From contig JAGQTV010000094.1 in the NCBI GenBank assembly GCA_020438845.1, positions 1 through 47,784 on the forward strand: a stretch of 47,784 nt of DNA, written 5' to 3'. Positions 15,171-23,909 of the stretch are shown piece after piece (the stretch's first letter is position 1; every line of letters starts with the position of its first letter). Source of the DNA: Mycobacterium sp. GTDB taxonomy: Bacteria; Actinomycetota; Actinomycetes; Mycobacteriales; Mycobacteriaceae. The position numbers and the translations under genes are program-made. The notes under the pieces are model-generated. The model was not told where the DNA came from and searched no databases. It worked only from the letters and a program-made list of their open reading frames with translations.

Positions 15171-17576
15171 CTAGGGCCAGTCGCGCGCGAACCAGGCGGT
15201 TCCGGCGCCGTCCTTCTTGAGCGCGGCGATCCCGGCGAGCATTCCCGCGGTCGCCGGCGCGGCGGACAGTTCTCGCCCCGTCGCCGCGCGCAGCGCAGAG
15301 AGCACCGCGGGAGGCGCCTGGACGTGGGGCAACTCTCCCATTCCCTTGATGCCATAGCTGATTCCCGGTTCGGGCTCCTCGACGAAGCGGGTGTTGATCA
15401 CCGGGACGTCCACTGCGGTCGGGATCATATAGGTCGAGAAGTCGGTGTTGACCGGGTGCCCGTCGGCGACCTGCAGATGCTCCATCAGCGCCAGACCCAT
15501 TCCCATCACTGAGCCACCGGCGATCTGGTAATGGGCGGCAACGGGATTCACGGCTTTGCCGACATCCTGGGCCACGTCCATCTGGATCACCTTGACCAGG
15601 CCCAGTTCCGCATCGACGTCGACCACGCACCGGTTGGCCGAGAAGTCGAGGGTGACGTGCATCGGATCGGGGCTGTCGAGGTCTTCCAACCGCCGCGTGC
15701 GGCGCTGTTCGAAACGCCCGGTGGCCCGGAATTCCCGCCCAGCCCCCGCCTCGGCGACCGACATGAGGCGCCGCCCCGACCGGTCGACGACATAGTCCTC
15801 CCGGATGTCCAGTTCGGTTGGGTCAACCTGATGTTCGCGACCGTAGAAACTCAGGAGCTGCTCCTTGACCGCGCCCGCGGCACGGTCGATGGCCGGACCG
15901 GAGGTCATGGTCTGCTGCTGGCCGTCGGTGGTCGCCGCGGGGGCCAGCGCTGTCGACGCGCCACCGATCTGGACCTTGGTCACCCCGAGAGTCGACTGCG
16001 CGATCTGTACGGCCGCGCCGACGAATCCCTGGCCGACTTCGGCTGCCGCGCACTCGATCACTGCCTCGCCGTCGCGCAGGGTTACCACTGCCGTGGAGTT
16101 CACCGGCGCACCCTCGGAGAGACAGACATTCTTGGTTGCGGCGGCGTAACCGACTGCGCGCCGAACGTATTCGCGCCGTGCAGGACTCGACACGCCGCCA
16201 GGAAGATCCACCGGATGTCGGGGGGCGACATCGGCCGGCAGTGGCATCCGGTCAGCCGTCTCCATCACCGGGTGGGTCGGGGTGGGCCGGTCCTGGAGCT
16301 GGTTGAAGATCCAGCGGTCGCCGCGCTGAATTGCGTTGATGCGCCGCAGTTGCGCCCCATCCATACCGAGGGTCCGGGCGAGGTTGTCCATATTGGACTC
16401 GCAGGCGAACATTGGCTCCACCACGCCGAATCCGCGCATCGACCCGCACATGCCGTTGTTCGTCGCCACCGACCAGCCCTCGACGGCGGCGTTCGGAATC
16501 GCGTAGGGGCCTTGGATCATCGAGCAGCTGTTGCCGATCCCTGCATCGGCGGCATGCATGTACGGACCGTCTTCAAGGAGGATCTTGGCCTCTAGTTTGA
16601 CCAGGCGGCCGTCCCGGGTGGCGTGGTGGCGAACCCAGATCCGCGACGGATGGCGGTGATATCGGGCCAGCATGGTCTCCTGGCGGGTGTAGAGGAACTT
16701 CACCGGCCGGCCGGTGTGCAGGGCGAGCAGGGCCCCGTGCAACTGCCAGGTCATCGAGACCCGGCCGCCGAATGCTCCGCCGATCCCGGAGTTGCGAACT
16801 AGAACCATCTCCTCGGGAAGGCCGAGGGCAGCCGCGATCTGTGGTCGATCGGCGTGGACCCACTGCGCTGCACCGATGATCTCCACCCCGCCCCGGCCGT
16901 CCGGCCGCGCGATTCCGGCGTCGGGGGCCAGGAAGGCGTGGTCCTGCCGGGCGGTGAAGTATTCGCCCTCGGCCTGAACCTCGCCCTTAATATCCGGGTC
17001 GCCGTGGGTGAATTTCACGTGCCGGTAGACCGCTCCGGCCTCCAGTGCGGCAACCGGGTCCAGAACTGCCGGCAGGGGTTTGTACTCCACTTCGACCGCA
17101 TCCGCCGCGCGCCGGGCCAGGACCGGATCCTCAGCCGCGACGATCGCGATCGGCTCACCGACATAGCGAACCCGATCGTCGGCGAGTACCGGAGTGTCGG
17201 ATCGGATCAGGCCGAACGAGTTCCTGGGCACGTCCCTGGCGATGAGCACGGCCTTCACCCCCGGCATCGTGCGGGCTGCGTCGAGATTGACGTTACGGAT
17301 CAGCGCATGCGGGTGGACCGACCGAACCGTGGCCCCCCACAGCATGTTTCGGTCAGAGAGATCCGGGGCGTACTCGAATTCGCCGCGAACTTTGGCGTTG
17401 ACGTCCTGGCGTCGGCGCGGGGCTCCCACGCCCACGGCAGTCGGGTCGGTGGGCTGCGTCGGCAAGGTCGTGGACTTCGTGCCGAACCGCCCCCAGGCGG
17501 CCAGGGCGGCACCGGCCACCAGGCTGCCGGCCAGAAACGTTCGTCTGCTCAGCCGCCGAAGCGGGGAATCGGACAC
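15171..17576 (-). CDS. Molybdopterin-binding large subunit of an aldehyde-oxidase-type molybdenum hydroxylase, Tat-exported
   Basis: The 801-residue product starts with a twin-arginine signal (LSRRTFLAGSLVAGAALAAW, RR at residues 11-12). Two molybdopterin domains follow, with GIGGAFGGR near 263, GSMRGFGVVEPM, and the active-site glutamate in GIKGMGELP at about residue 748. Length and motifs match periplasmic aldehyde oxidoreductases and IorB-like proteins. GTG at 17576 has an AGGAAGGGG stretch upstream. It is on the same strand as the coxS/coxM-like genes but 5.6 kb away. The small subunits have no signal, so the complex would have to assemble before export (hitchhiking), as described for other Tat-exported complexes. 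Aldehyde substrate is inferred. Confidence 0.9.
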   Translation of the reverse strand: MSDSPLRRLSRRTFLAGSLVAGAALAAWGRFGTKSTTLPTQPTDPTAVGVGAPRRRQDVNAKVRGEFEYAPDLSDRNMLWGATVRSVHPHALIRNVNLDAARTMPGVKAVLIARDVPRNSFGLIRSDTPVLADDRVRYVGEPIAIVAAEDPVLARRAADAVEVEYKPLPAVLDPVAALEAGAVYRHVKFTHGDPDIKGEVQAEGEYFTARQDHAFLAPDAGIARPDGRGGVEIIGAAQWVHADRPQIAAALGLPEEMVLVRNSGIGGAFGGRVSMTWQLHGALLALHTGRPVKFLYTRQETMLARYHRHPSRIWVRHHATRDGRLVKLEAKILLEDGPYMHAADAGIGNSCSMIQGPYAIPNAAVEGWSVATNNGMCGSMRGFGVVEPMFACESNMDNLARTLGMDGAQLRRINAIQRGDRWIFNQLQDRPTPTHPVMETADRMPLPADVAPRHPVDLPGGVSSPARREYVRRAVGYAAATKNVCLSEGAPVNSTAVVTLRDGEAVIECAAAEVGQGFVGAAVQIAQSTLGVTKVQIGGASTALAPAATTDGQQQTMTSGPAIDRAAGAVKEQLLSFYGREHQVDPTELDIREDYVVDRSGRRLMSVAEAGAGREFRATGRFEQRRTRRLEDLDSPDPMHVTLDFSANRCVVDVDAELGLVKVIQMDVAQDVGKAVNPVAAHYQIAGGSVMGMGLALMEHLQVADGHPVNTDFSTYMIPTAVDVPVINTRFVEEPEPGISYGIKGMGELPHVQAPPAVLSALRAATGRELSAAPATAGMLAGIAALKKDGAGTAWFARDWP

Positions 17577-17775
17577 GCCAGTGGTCCCCTTCCTGGGAAT
17601 TCACTTCCTGCTAGCCGGAGATGCTACGTAGCGGCTGCTAGTCCGGGCAGCCCAACGGTTGATCCGGACCCAGGAGGTCGGTGGTGATCACCGCGCAGAA
17701 GTCATCCACCGGCAAAAGAACGACGCCCCTCACTAGTCGGCGGCCTGGGAATTCTCCGAGGTCTAACGTGGGCGG

Positions 17776-18144
17776 ATGGGTTTGTTCAGTCATGAGGAGT
17801 TCCAGGACCCTGCCGATGCCCAGGGCGGCGGCGTTAGTGGTGGGGTTGTTGAGCGCGCTCGACGTGCTGAGTTGGGTGAGTACGGGGTGGATGACCCTGT
17901 GGTGGTGGGTCCGGGTTTGCCGCCCGAGGATGGTTCCTGCGGTCAGTTCGCGGTGCAGTTTCACGTGTCCACGTCGATGCTGCTCAGGCTCAAGCGTATT
18001 GCTGATATGCGTGGGGTGAGCGTGCCGGAGGTGTGCCGGCAGGTGATCGGTGTGTTCGTTGCCCAGCAGGAGGGCGAACTAGGTGCATTGCTTGCTGCCG
18101 AGGCCGAGGCGGCTGATTACCGGCCGACTTTGGGTCAGGCCTAG
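17776..18144 (+). CDS. Hypothetical protein with ribbon-helix-helix-like C-terminus
   Basis: The 122-residue product has a glycine-rich N-terminus. A predicted beta strand with two helices follows (QFHVSTSMLLRLKRIADMRG then VPEVCRQVIGVFVAQQ), resembling Arc/MetJ-type ribbon-helix-helix DNA-binding modules. It ends with an Ala/Glu-rich helix. No strong ribosome-binding site precedes ATG 17776. A DNA-binding or antitoxin-like role is inferred from the fold only; no toxin gene follows. Confidence 0.55.
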   Translation: MGLFSHEEFQDPADAQGGGVSGGVVERARRAELGEYGVDDPVVVGPGLPPEDGSCGQFAVQFHVSTSMLLRLKRIADMRGVSVPEVCRQVIGVFVAQQEGELGALLAAEAEAADYRPTLGQA

Positions 18145-18553
18145 CCGCGGCCGCCGCTGCGTCGCCGCCGGAGGCACAGATGTTGTCCCAATTAGATTCA
18201 CAGACGTGGCAACTTCTGCAGCCGACAGCTTGGTCCGGCTTGGCGCAGCGATCTCGGTGGGGGCTTCTGCAACCGGAGGCCCTGAACTGCTCGTTCGAGA
18301 TCCTTTTCGCGGGACTGCAGCCGCTGTTTGTCTCATGGAACGCTGCATTTCCTAACGGCCTTCACCAGCTACCTGCCCGAAGTGCGGGATGTCCGAACGC
18401 CGACGCGCCGCCGGGAGGCGAAGCAGCCCAACTCACGCAGAGTGGTTGGCTTGACTGATTGGTCCATGACGGGTCTTACTAAGCTGCGGCCGGTAATGGC
18501 CGAGTAGCTGTTGACACAACTCATGCCGTGAGCACGACCTGATTGGAGCGATC
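18145..18553. other. Intergenic interval without a supported gene
   Basis: About 400 bases with only unsupported short frames. The stretch 18285-18355 (ending CATTTCCTAAC) loosely resembles 28645-28720 (ending CACTTCCTAAC), possibly a degenerate repeat. A TTGACA at about 18512 has no matching -10 at standard spacing. Confidence 0.4.
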
Positions 18554-19357
18554 ATGGCCCTGCCTGAACCATCACCGGAGTCGGCCTGCTTGATCACCGG
18601 CGCGTCATCGGGTATCGGTGTCGAGATCGCTCGTGCGCTCGCCAAGCGTGGCCAGAACCTTGTTCTGCTCGCTCGGCGCGTCGACCGGCTCGAAAGGCTG
18701 GCATCCGAGCTTTCCGACGAGTTCGGTGTCCGGGTCGAGGTACTCGGCTGCGACATCAGCGACCCGGCAGCGCGCGCCGAGGTGCCCGACCGTGTCGCCC
18801 AGCTCGGTCTCACGGTCGAGGTGCTGGTCAACAACGCGGGTTACGGTACGGCGGGCAAGTTCGTCGAGCTCAACCCTGAACGCGAGGTGGGCATGGTCCG
18901 CGTCAACGTCGAGGCGGTCACCGCGTTGTGCAGCGCGTTCGTCCCGCCCATGGTGGACCGCGGACGTGGAGCGGTGCTCAACGTCGCCTCAACGATCGCA
19001 TTCCAACCGATGCCCGGCCAGGCCGGCTATGCGGCGACGAAAGCGTACGTGCTCTCTTTCACTCAGGCACTGGACACCGAGCTGCACGGGACCGGTGTTA
19101 CTGCCACGGCGCTGTGCCCCGGGCCGGTCAAGACTGAGTTCATGGACGAGCCCGGCATGGAGGAAAGCGCATCGGCGCTACCCAAGCCGATGTGGCTGGA
19201 CCCGGCCGAGGTCGCTGAGGCCGGTGTGCGCGGCGTAGAGAGCGGCACTGGGATCGTCGTCCCAGGCGTGGCCAACGTCGTCAGCCGCTTGATCGGCCGG
19301 CACACGCCGCGGTGGCTGCTGCTCAGCACGATCCGGCGGTTAACCGGCATCGGGTGA
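18554..19357 (+). CDS. Short-chain dehydrogenase/reductase
   Basis: The 267-residue product is a classical SDR. The cofactor motif TGASSGIG is at about residues 14-21, NNAGYG near 97, a catalytic serine in VASTIAF near 145, and YAATK near 160. Arginines after the first strand (LLARRVDR) suggest NADPH preference. The C-terminal 40 residues include a hydrophobic, basic tail (PRWLLLSTIRRL), as in membrane-attached SDRs. GGAG sits about seven bases before the ATG. The substrate is unknown; the gene stands alone. Confidence 0.88.
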   Translation: MALPEPSPESACLITGASSGIGVEIARALAKRGQNLVLLARRVDRLERLASELSDEFGVRVEVLGCDISDPAARAEVPDRVAQLGLTVEVLVNNAGYGTAGKFVELNPEREVGMVRVNVEAVTALCSAFVPPMVDRGRGAVLNVASTIAFQPMPGQAGYAATKAYVLSFTQALDTELHGTGVTATALCPGPVKTEFMDEPGMEESASALPKPMWLDPAEVAEAGVRGVESGTGIVVPGVANVVSRLIGRHTPRWLLLSTIRRLTGIG

Positions 19358-19812
19358 GGCGACCGAGCTTGCTCCGCCTGAGCGTGCTGCGCGCCTCGGG
19401 CTGAGCTTCACCGGTCCCCTGGGCCGGATCGGCGCGCACCGCCTGAATCTGTTTCTCAAGTTCCACTGCACGGCGGTCGGCGTGCTGACCACCGTGGATG
19501 GGCGGGCCCGGCTGGTCGGCGAACAGCCATGACAGGGTGTCCGGCTTTGGCATGGGCCGATCATGGTCCGGCCGAAGAGCTCCCGTCGGTCAACTACGAT
19601 CCGCATGTCCAGCGGGTTTCCCCGATTCGGCCGGAGCACAAGCAAAAGTTCAGGAGTAACCATGCCCAACGCGCGCTTGTTGACCGAACGGGTGCGGCCG
19701 CTGGGTTTCCAATCGAAATTGCTCATCATGCTGCCGTCGAAAGTTGCAGCCCGCACTCGCTCCAACAGCTCTGCCGAAACAGCCCGTTACGGTATCGATA
19801 CGCTGCTAGCGG
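19358..19812. other. Interval with unassigned, probably decayed coding DNA
   Basis: Long open frames exist on both strands, for example minus-strand segments with SWLFADQPGPP and PELLLVLRPNRG, and a plus-strand frame from 19661 with AGGAG upstream. None resembles a family I know, and the plausible minus segments lie in different frames. This fits a degraded gene rather than a live one. No function can be given. Confidence 0.3.
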
Positions 19813-20178
19813 TCATGCACTCGGCGGATTGATCCAGCGGAGTCCGGGGAACCGCATGAAATCTGTATCGGCAGAGATCAATTCGGTCCCGTGCTCAACA
19901 GCAAGGGCTGCCAGTTGCGCATCGGGCACGAGATTGCCCGTAGTCTCCATTTGTTCGCACAGTCTTGCGTAGACCCGGGCCGTGTTCTCGGTCACGGGCG
20001 GGATCATCGTCGAGCAGATCGAGAACGTGGGCGACGTTCGTGACGTCAACCTTCAGGCCGATTCGCGAGGTCCGATGCTTGTACTCGACCCTCTCGGATG
20101 CCGGTTCCCTGGTCATATCCCTCGAAGGCGCTCGATCTCGGCGGCGACGTCGCTGTCAATCACCACTGTTGTCCGCAT
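19813..20178 (-). pseudogene. vapBC toxin-antitoxin remnant
   Basis: The minus strand begins like a VapB antitoxin (MRTTVVIDSDVAAEIERLR) and hits TGA after 21 codons. It resumes in another frame with RIGLKVDVTNVAHVLDLLDD, the typical C-terminal region of this antitoxin type. Without a full toxin start it runs into LVPDAQLAALAVEHGTELIS, then FMRFPGLRWINP, the C-terminal half of a PIN-domain VapC. The N-terminal half of the toxin is missing, so a deletion joined the two genes and a frameshift broke the antitoxin. It is inactive as a toxin-antitoxin system. Confidence 0.75.
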
Positions 20179-20243
20179 GAATCCAATGCCAGCGAGGCCG
20201 GGGCATCATGATGTACCGCGATCGGCATGGACATGCCTCAGGT

Positions 20244-21473
20244 TCAGCGCAACCCGCGCCAGCGCAGTACGTCCAGCGCCACGGCGACGTTCACGAGTCG
20301 TTCAGCCAGGGGCGTCGGCAGGAGTTCGTCTGCGCGAGCCAGTCGGCGCAGGAGCGTATTTCGGTGAATGTAGAGGCGGGCCGCGGCCCGTGAGGCGTTG
20401 CACTGCTCGTCGATGAATACCCTTACGGTGTCCTGCAATTCGGGACCGGCCGTTTCCAAGCCCCCGAGTACGTGTTTGACAAAGCCGGCGGCCCGGTCGG
20501 CGTCTGTGGTGATGAGGGCTACCAGTTGGATGTCTGAAAAGAACACGATCTGTTGCGGTGAGTGCAGTCGCACCATCATCTGCTGGGTGGTGAGCGCGTC
20601 GAAATGGCAGCGCCGGAATCCCTCGATACCGTTGCCGGTCGAACCGATCGCGACGCGGACGCCGTGTGCGGAGCCGATCGATCGCAGCATCGCGGCGGTG
20701 TCGACGGTGGCGGCGGTGTCGGCCGCGACGGGCACCCATACCCAGCGAGTGGCCGTGCTGGCCAGCACGCTGAGTGCCCGCCCCACCCCGGTTGCCTGGC
20801 CGAAGGCCTCGATAGCCCGGTCCAGACGAGTCGCGTCACCGTCTGGGTCCTCGCTCCAGATGACCGCTGCGGTGTGGGTGCCGGTCAGGGCGTAGCCCAG
20901 GCGAGCCTCAGCGCGCGCCCGCGGGATCGGTGCGCCATCGAGGAGCAGCGCGGCGGTTTCGCGGCGTTCGGCGTGTGTGCCGTGGGTGAGTTCGTCGCGC
21001 TCGACGTCGATCTGCGCGGCGATACGCGCCAGTGTCGCGTCGATGAACGAGCTGATCGATCGAGAGCACACGTCGAGGAGTTCGTGCAGTTCGGCTGGGT
21101 CGGAGGTCAGTTCGAAGGCGATCTCCATCAGGCGCCGCCACGCCACGCTTTCCCCAATTCGGTAGGCGTCGAGGGCGGACCCGTCGAGTCCCCGGCGCAC
21201 CAGTTCGCGGGCGATGATCAACGGCTCGGCTCCGCTGTTGGGGGGTACGGGCGCCCCGGGATCGCGCACATTGGCGGTTCCCCAGAAGAACAGGTTGGCC
21301 CGGTTGCTGCGGCTGACCGCCGCGGCGAGTTCGGGGTCCGCGGCGATCACCGGGTTGGCCGCGAGCACCGCCTCGTCAAGTTCGTCGAGCCATTCCGGGC
21401 GCGCACTGACGACGACCTGTGCGCACTGGCGAATCAACTCGCGGACAGGGCCGGAGGGGAATTTCCAGGACAT
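20244..21473 (-). CDS. PucR/CdaR-type transcriptional regulator
   Basis: The 409-residue product has a long N-terminal sensory region and a GGDEF-like middle domain. Its C-terminal PucR helix-turn-helix reads NASRAAARLYIHRNTLLRRL at about residues 362-381. Such regulators control catabolic genes in response to a pathway compound. It starts at 21473 with an AGGGTGAT stretch upstream, and it faces the flavin monooxygenase gene across a 130-base divergent region. Control of that monooxygenase is the natural inference. A short inverted repeat (GTGCA, three bases, TGCAC) at 21494-21506 lies in that region. Confidence 0.88.
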   Translation of the reverse strand: MSWKFPSGPVRELIRQCAQVVVSARPEWLDELDEAVLAANPVIAADPELAAAVSRSNRANLFFWGTANVRDPGAPVPPNSGAEPLIIARELVRRGLDGSALDAYRIGESVAWRRLMEIAFELTSDPAELHELLDVCSRSISSFIDATLARIAAQIDVERDELTHGTHAERRETAALLLDGAPIPRARAEARLGYALTGTHTAAVIWSEDPDGDATRLDRAIEAFGQATGVGRALSVLASTATRWVWVPVAADTAATVDTAAMLRSIGSAHGVRVAIGSTGNGIEGFRRCHFDALTTQQMMVRLHSPQQIVFFSDIQLVALITTDADRAAGFVKHVLGGLETAGPELQDTVRVFIDEQCNASRAAARLYIHRNTLLRRLARADELLPTPLAERLVNVAVALDVLRWRGLR

Positions 21474-21604
21474 CCGATCACCCTAGAGCGGTGGTGCACT
21501 ATGCACTGTCAGGCGAATGAATTGGGAAGATTTGACCTTAGCGCGGGCGGCTCGAAACGAAAAGATGGACGCATCGGTTCGTACCAATACCAGGAGTCAC
21601 CACC

Positions 21605-23128
21605 ATGAGCTACCGACCAATCCAACCCGAACACCTTGATGTGCTGATCGTCGGCGCGGGGATCTCCGGCATTGGCGCCGCCTACTACCTGCAGCAGCAG
21701 CATCCGAGCCGGACCTACGCAATCCTCGAGGCACGTGGGGCGACTGGCGGCACGTGGGATCTGTTCCGCTACCCCGGAATCCGTTCGGACTCCGACCTGC
21801 ACACCTTCGGATACGAGTTCAAGCCGTGGCGCGACGATCACGCCATCGCCTCCGGCGACAAGATACTGGCCTACCTGCGGGAGGCGGCTGCTGAGAACCG
21901 CATCGACGAGAAGGTCCGGTTCCACCACAAGGTGCTCGGTGCGGAATGGTCGAGCGCCGACGCGCGATGGATGGTCGACATCGAGCGCACCGACACGGTT
22001 GGCGGGGATTCAGAGCTGATCCAGATCGCTGCCAACTGGCTCTTCAGCGCTGGCGGCTACTACCGCTACGACGAGGGATACACCCCGCACTTCGAGGGCC
22101 GCGAGCGCTTCACCGGACAGATCGTGCATCCCCAACATTGGCCCGAGGACCTCGACTACACGGGCAAGAAAGTGGTCATCATCGGCAGTGGCGCCACCGC
22201 CGTGACGCTGCTACCCGCCATGGCCGAAAAAGCCGGGCACGTCACCATGCTGCAGCGCTCGGCGACCTACATCATGCCGGTGCCGTCCAAGGACGTCTTC
22301 GCCAACACCGCCCAGCGGGTGCTCGGCCCCAAACGTGGGTACGCGCTGGCTCGGCGAAAGAACATCGCCAAACAGCGCTACGTGTACCAGTTCTGCCAGA
22401 AACACCCGAGCGTGGCCCGTCGGCTGATCCGCCGGCTCAACGCCAAGCAACTGCCCGACGGCTACCCGGTCGACGAGCACTTCAGTCCGGCCTACAACCC
22501 GTGGGACCAGCGACTGTGCGCGGTGCCCGACAGCGATTTGTTCGCCGCGATCAGTAACGGCAGCGCCTCGGTCGTCACCGACCGGATCGCAACGTTCACC
22601 GAAACGGGCATCCGGCTGGAGTCCGGACGTGAATTGGACGCCGACATCGTCGTCACGGCCACCGGATTGAACATGCAGGCCTTCGGCGGATTGTCGCTAA
22701 CGGTGGACGGGCAGGCCGTGAACCTACCCGACACGGTGGCCTATCGGGGAATGATGCTGTCCGGGGTGCCGAACTTCGCCTATGCCGTCGGCTACACCAA
22801 TTCCTCGTGGACTCTGAAGATCGACCTGGTGTGCGAACGCCTGTGTCGGCTGCTGACCCATATGGACGTCCACGGGTACACCACCGCGCGCCCCGAACTC
22901 GACGACCCAGACATGCAGACCCGCCCGTTCATGGATTTCGCCGCAGGTTATGTCCAGCGTGCCGCCGACCAGTTGCCCCGCCAGGGCGCCCAGCGCCCCT
23001 GGCTGACATCGATGGACTACCAGACCGATGTGAAACTGCTACGCGAGGACTCCATCGTCGACTCGAACTTGACGTTGACTGCCGTGGCCGGTGCCGGCGC
23101 CCGGTGCGCCGCGATGGCGGCGACGTGA
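21605..23128 (+). CDS. Flavin-containing / Baeyer-Villiger monooxygenase (EthA/MymA-like)
   Basis: The 507-residue product has two dinucleotide-binding motifs: VLIVGAGISGIGAAYYL near residue 16 for FAD and VVIIGSGATAVTLLPAMA near 190 for NADPH. Between them is the Baeyer-Villiger fingerprint FTGQIVHPQHWPEDL near 170. Length and motif order match the mycobacterial EthA/MymA subgroup. It would insert oxygen into ketones or aldehydes, or oxidise sulfur or nitrogen atoms, using NADPH and O2. ATG 21605 has AGGAG about seven bases upstream. It is divergent from the PucR regulator. Confidence 0.92.
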   Translation: MSYRPIQPEHLDVLIVGAGISGIGAAYYLQQQHPSRTYAILEARGATGGTWDLFRYPGIRSDSDLHTFGYEFKPWRDDHAIASGDKILAYLREAAAENRIDEKVRFHHKVLGAEWSSADARWMVDIERTDTVGGDSELIQIAANWLFSAGGYYRYDEGYTPHFEGRERFTGQIVHPQHWPEDLDYTGKKVVIIGSGATAVTLLPAMAEKAGHVTMLQRSATYIMPVPSKDVFANTAQRVLGPKRGYALARRKNIAKQRYVYQFCQKHPSVARRLIRRLNAKQLPDGYPVDEHFSPAYNPWDQRLCAVPDSDLFAAISNGSASVVTDRIATFTETGIRLESGRELDADIVVTATGLNMQAFGGLSLTVDGQAVNLPDTVAYRGMMLSGVPNFAYAVGYTNSSWTLKIDLVCERLCRLLTHMDVHGYTTARPELDDPDMQTRPFMDFAAGYVQRAADQLPRQGAQRPWLTSMDYQTDVKLLREDSIVDSNLTLTAVAGAGARCAAMAAT

Positions 23129-23194
23129 GCCTCTCCGCTGAGGACTGCACCCTGTGGTTGAAGTACCGACCTGGTTTGCGGCAAAGGGCGGGGA

Positions 23195-23386
23195 TTAGCG
23201 CCGAGGACGGTTGACGAACGCCAGCGCCACCCCGGTTCCGGCGATCATCGGCCCGAGCAGCGACCACGTCGTGGTGTTGCTCATCGGGCTGCCCTGCACC
23301 ACCCCCAACCCCTGCAGGGTGAACAGCGCGCCGCTCATTGCCAGCAGGATCCCGACTACCAGTAGTGCCTGTCTCATACCTGCCAT
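23195..23386 (-). CDS. Small two-helix membrane protein
   Basis: The 63-residue product has two hydrophobic helices (ALLVVGILLAMSGALFTLQG and LLGPMIAGTGVALAFV) joined by a polar loop with SPMSNTTTW and ending NRPRR. Similar short proteins are common in mycobacterial genomes and have no known function. A second start (MRQ, 23377) is three codons in. It lies convergent to the monooxygenase. Confidence 0.65.
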   Translation of the reverse strand: MAGMRQALLVVGILLAMSGALFTLQGLGVVQGSPMSNTTTWSLLGPMIAGTGVALAFVNRPRR

Positions 23387-23599
23387 CGTGCCGCAGAACA
23401 GGCCTTAGGTGTCGGTCGTCGGTACGACAGTGCTCGACCGTTCTAGTCGAAACCATCACCAGGGCGGGCTGCTGAGGCCCGCAACCTCCGTCCCGTTGGA
23501 GCCATCTCCCTCTGATGCGGACTGGCGGCGGTCTTGTGCGATGGTTGAACCCGATCGCATCACGTCGGCGGAGTCTGGTGTCCAGAGGGGCGAGGGTTG

Positions 23600-23905
23600 T
23601 CGGAGCAGGATAAGGCGGATGCCTGAATTCCCCTCCCCCGCAATAGGAAACAAGAGCAACACCGTCACCACCGAGGGCGACATTCCCACCAATTTAATGG
23701 GGCGCTTTACACCCTGGGCGGCGCCGCGGGCGGGCGGACAGCCTATTTCGACGAGGGTTGCCTATGCTTCGAATACAACCGATTCATCCTGTCACGCACC
23801 AAAATCCGTTCCGCGCACAAGATTGGCCCGGAATCGGCGACCGGGCGGGTCCCGGCCACCGCCCCACTGGTCCAAGGACTACGCGCGCCTCATCGAACTC
23901 GACTG
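23600..23905 (+). pseudogene. Arylsulfatase C-terminal remnant
   Basis: One frame gives MPEFPSPAIGNKSNTVT, and after a frameshift near 23700 another gives GGAAGGRTAYFDEGCLCFEY followed by NRFILSRTKIRSAHKIGPE. Together they match the C-terminal sub-domain of mycobacterial arylsulfatases, the region after the alkaline-phosphatase-like core. The catalytic Cys/Ser-x-Pro-x-Arg part is absent. No start or full frame remains, so it is a relic. The intact gene would have removed sulfate from esters. Confidence 0.6.
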
Positions 23906-23909
23906 AGGT

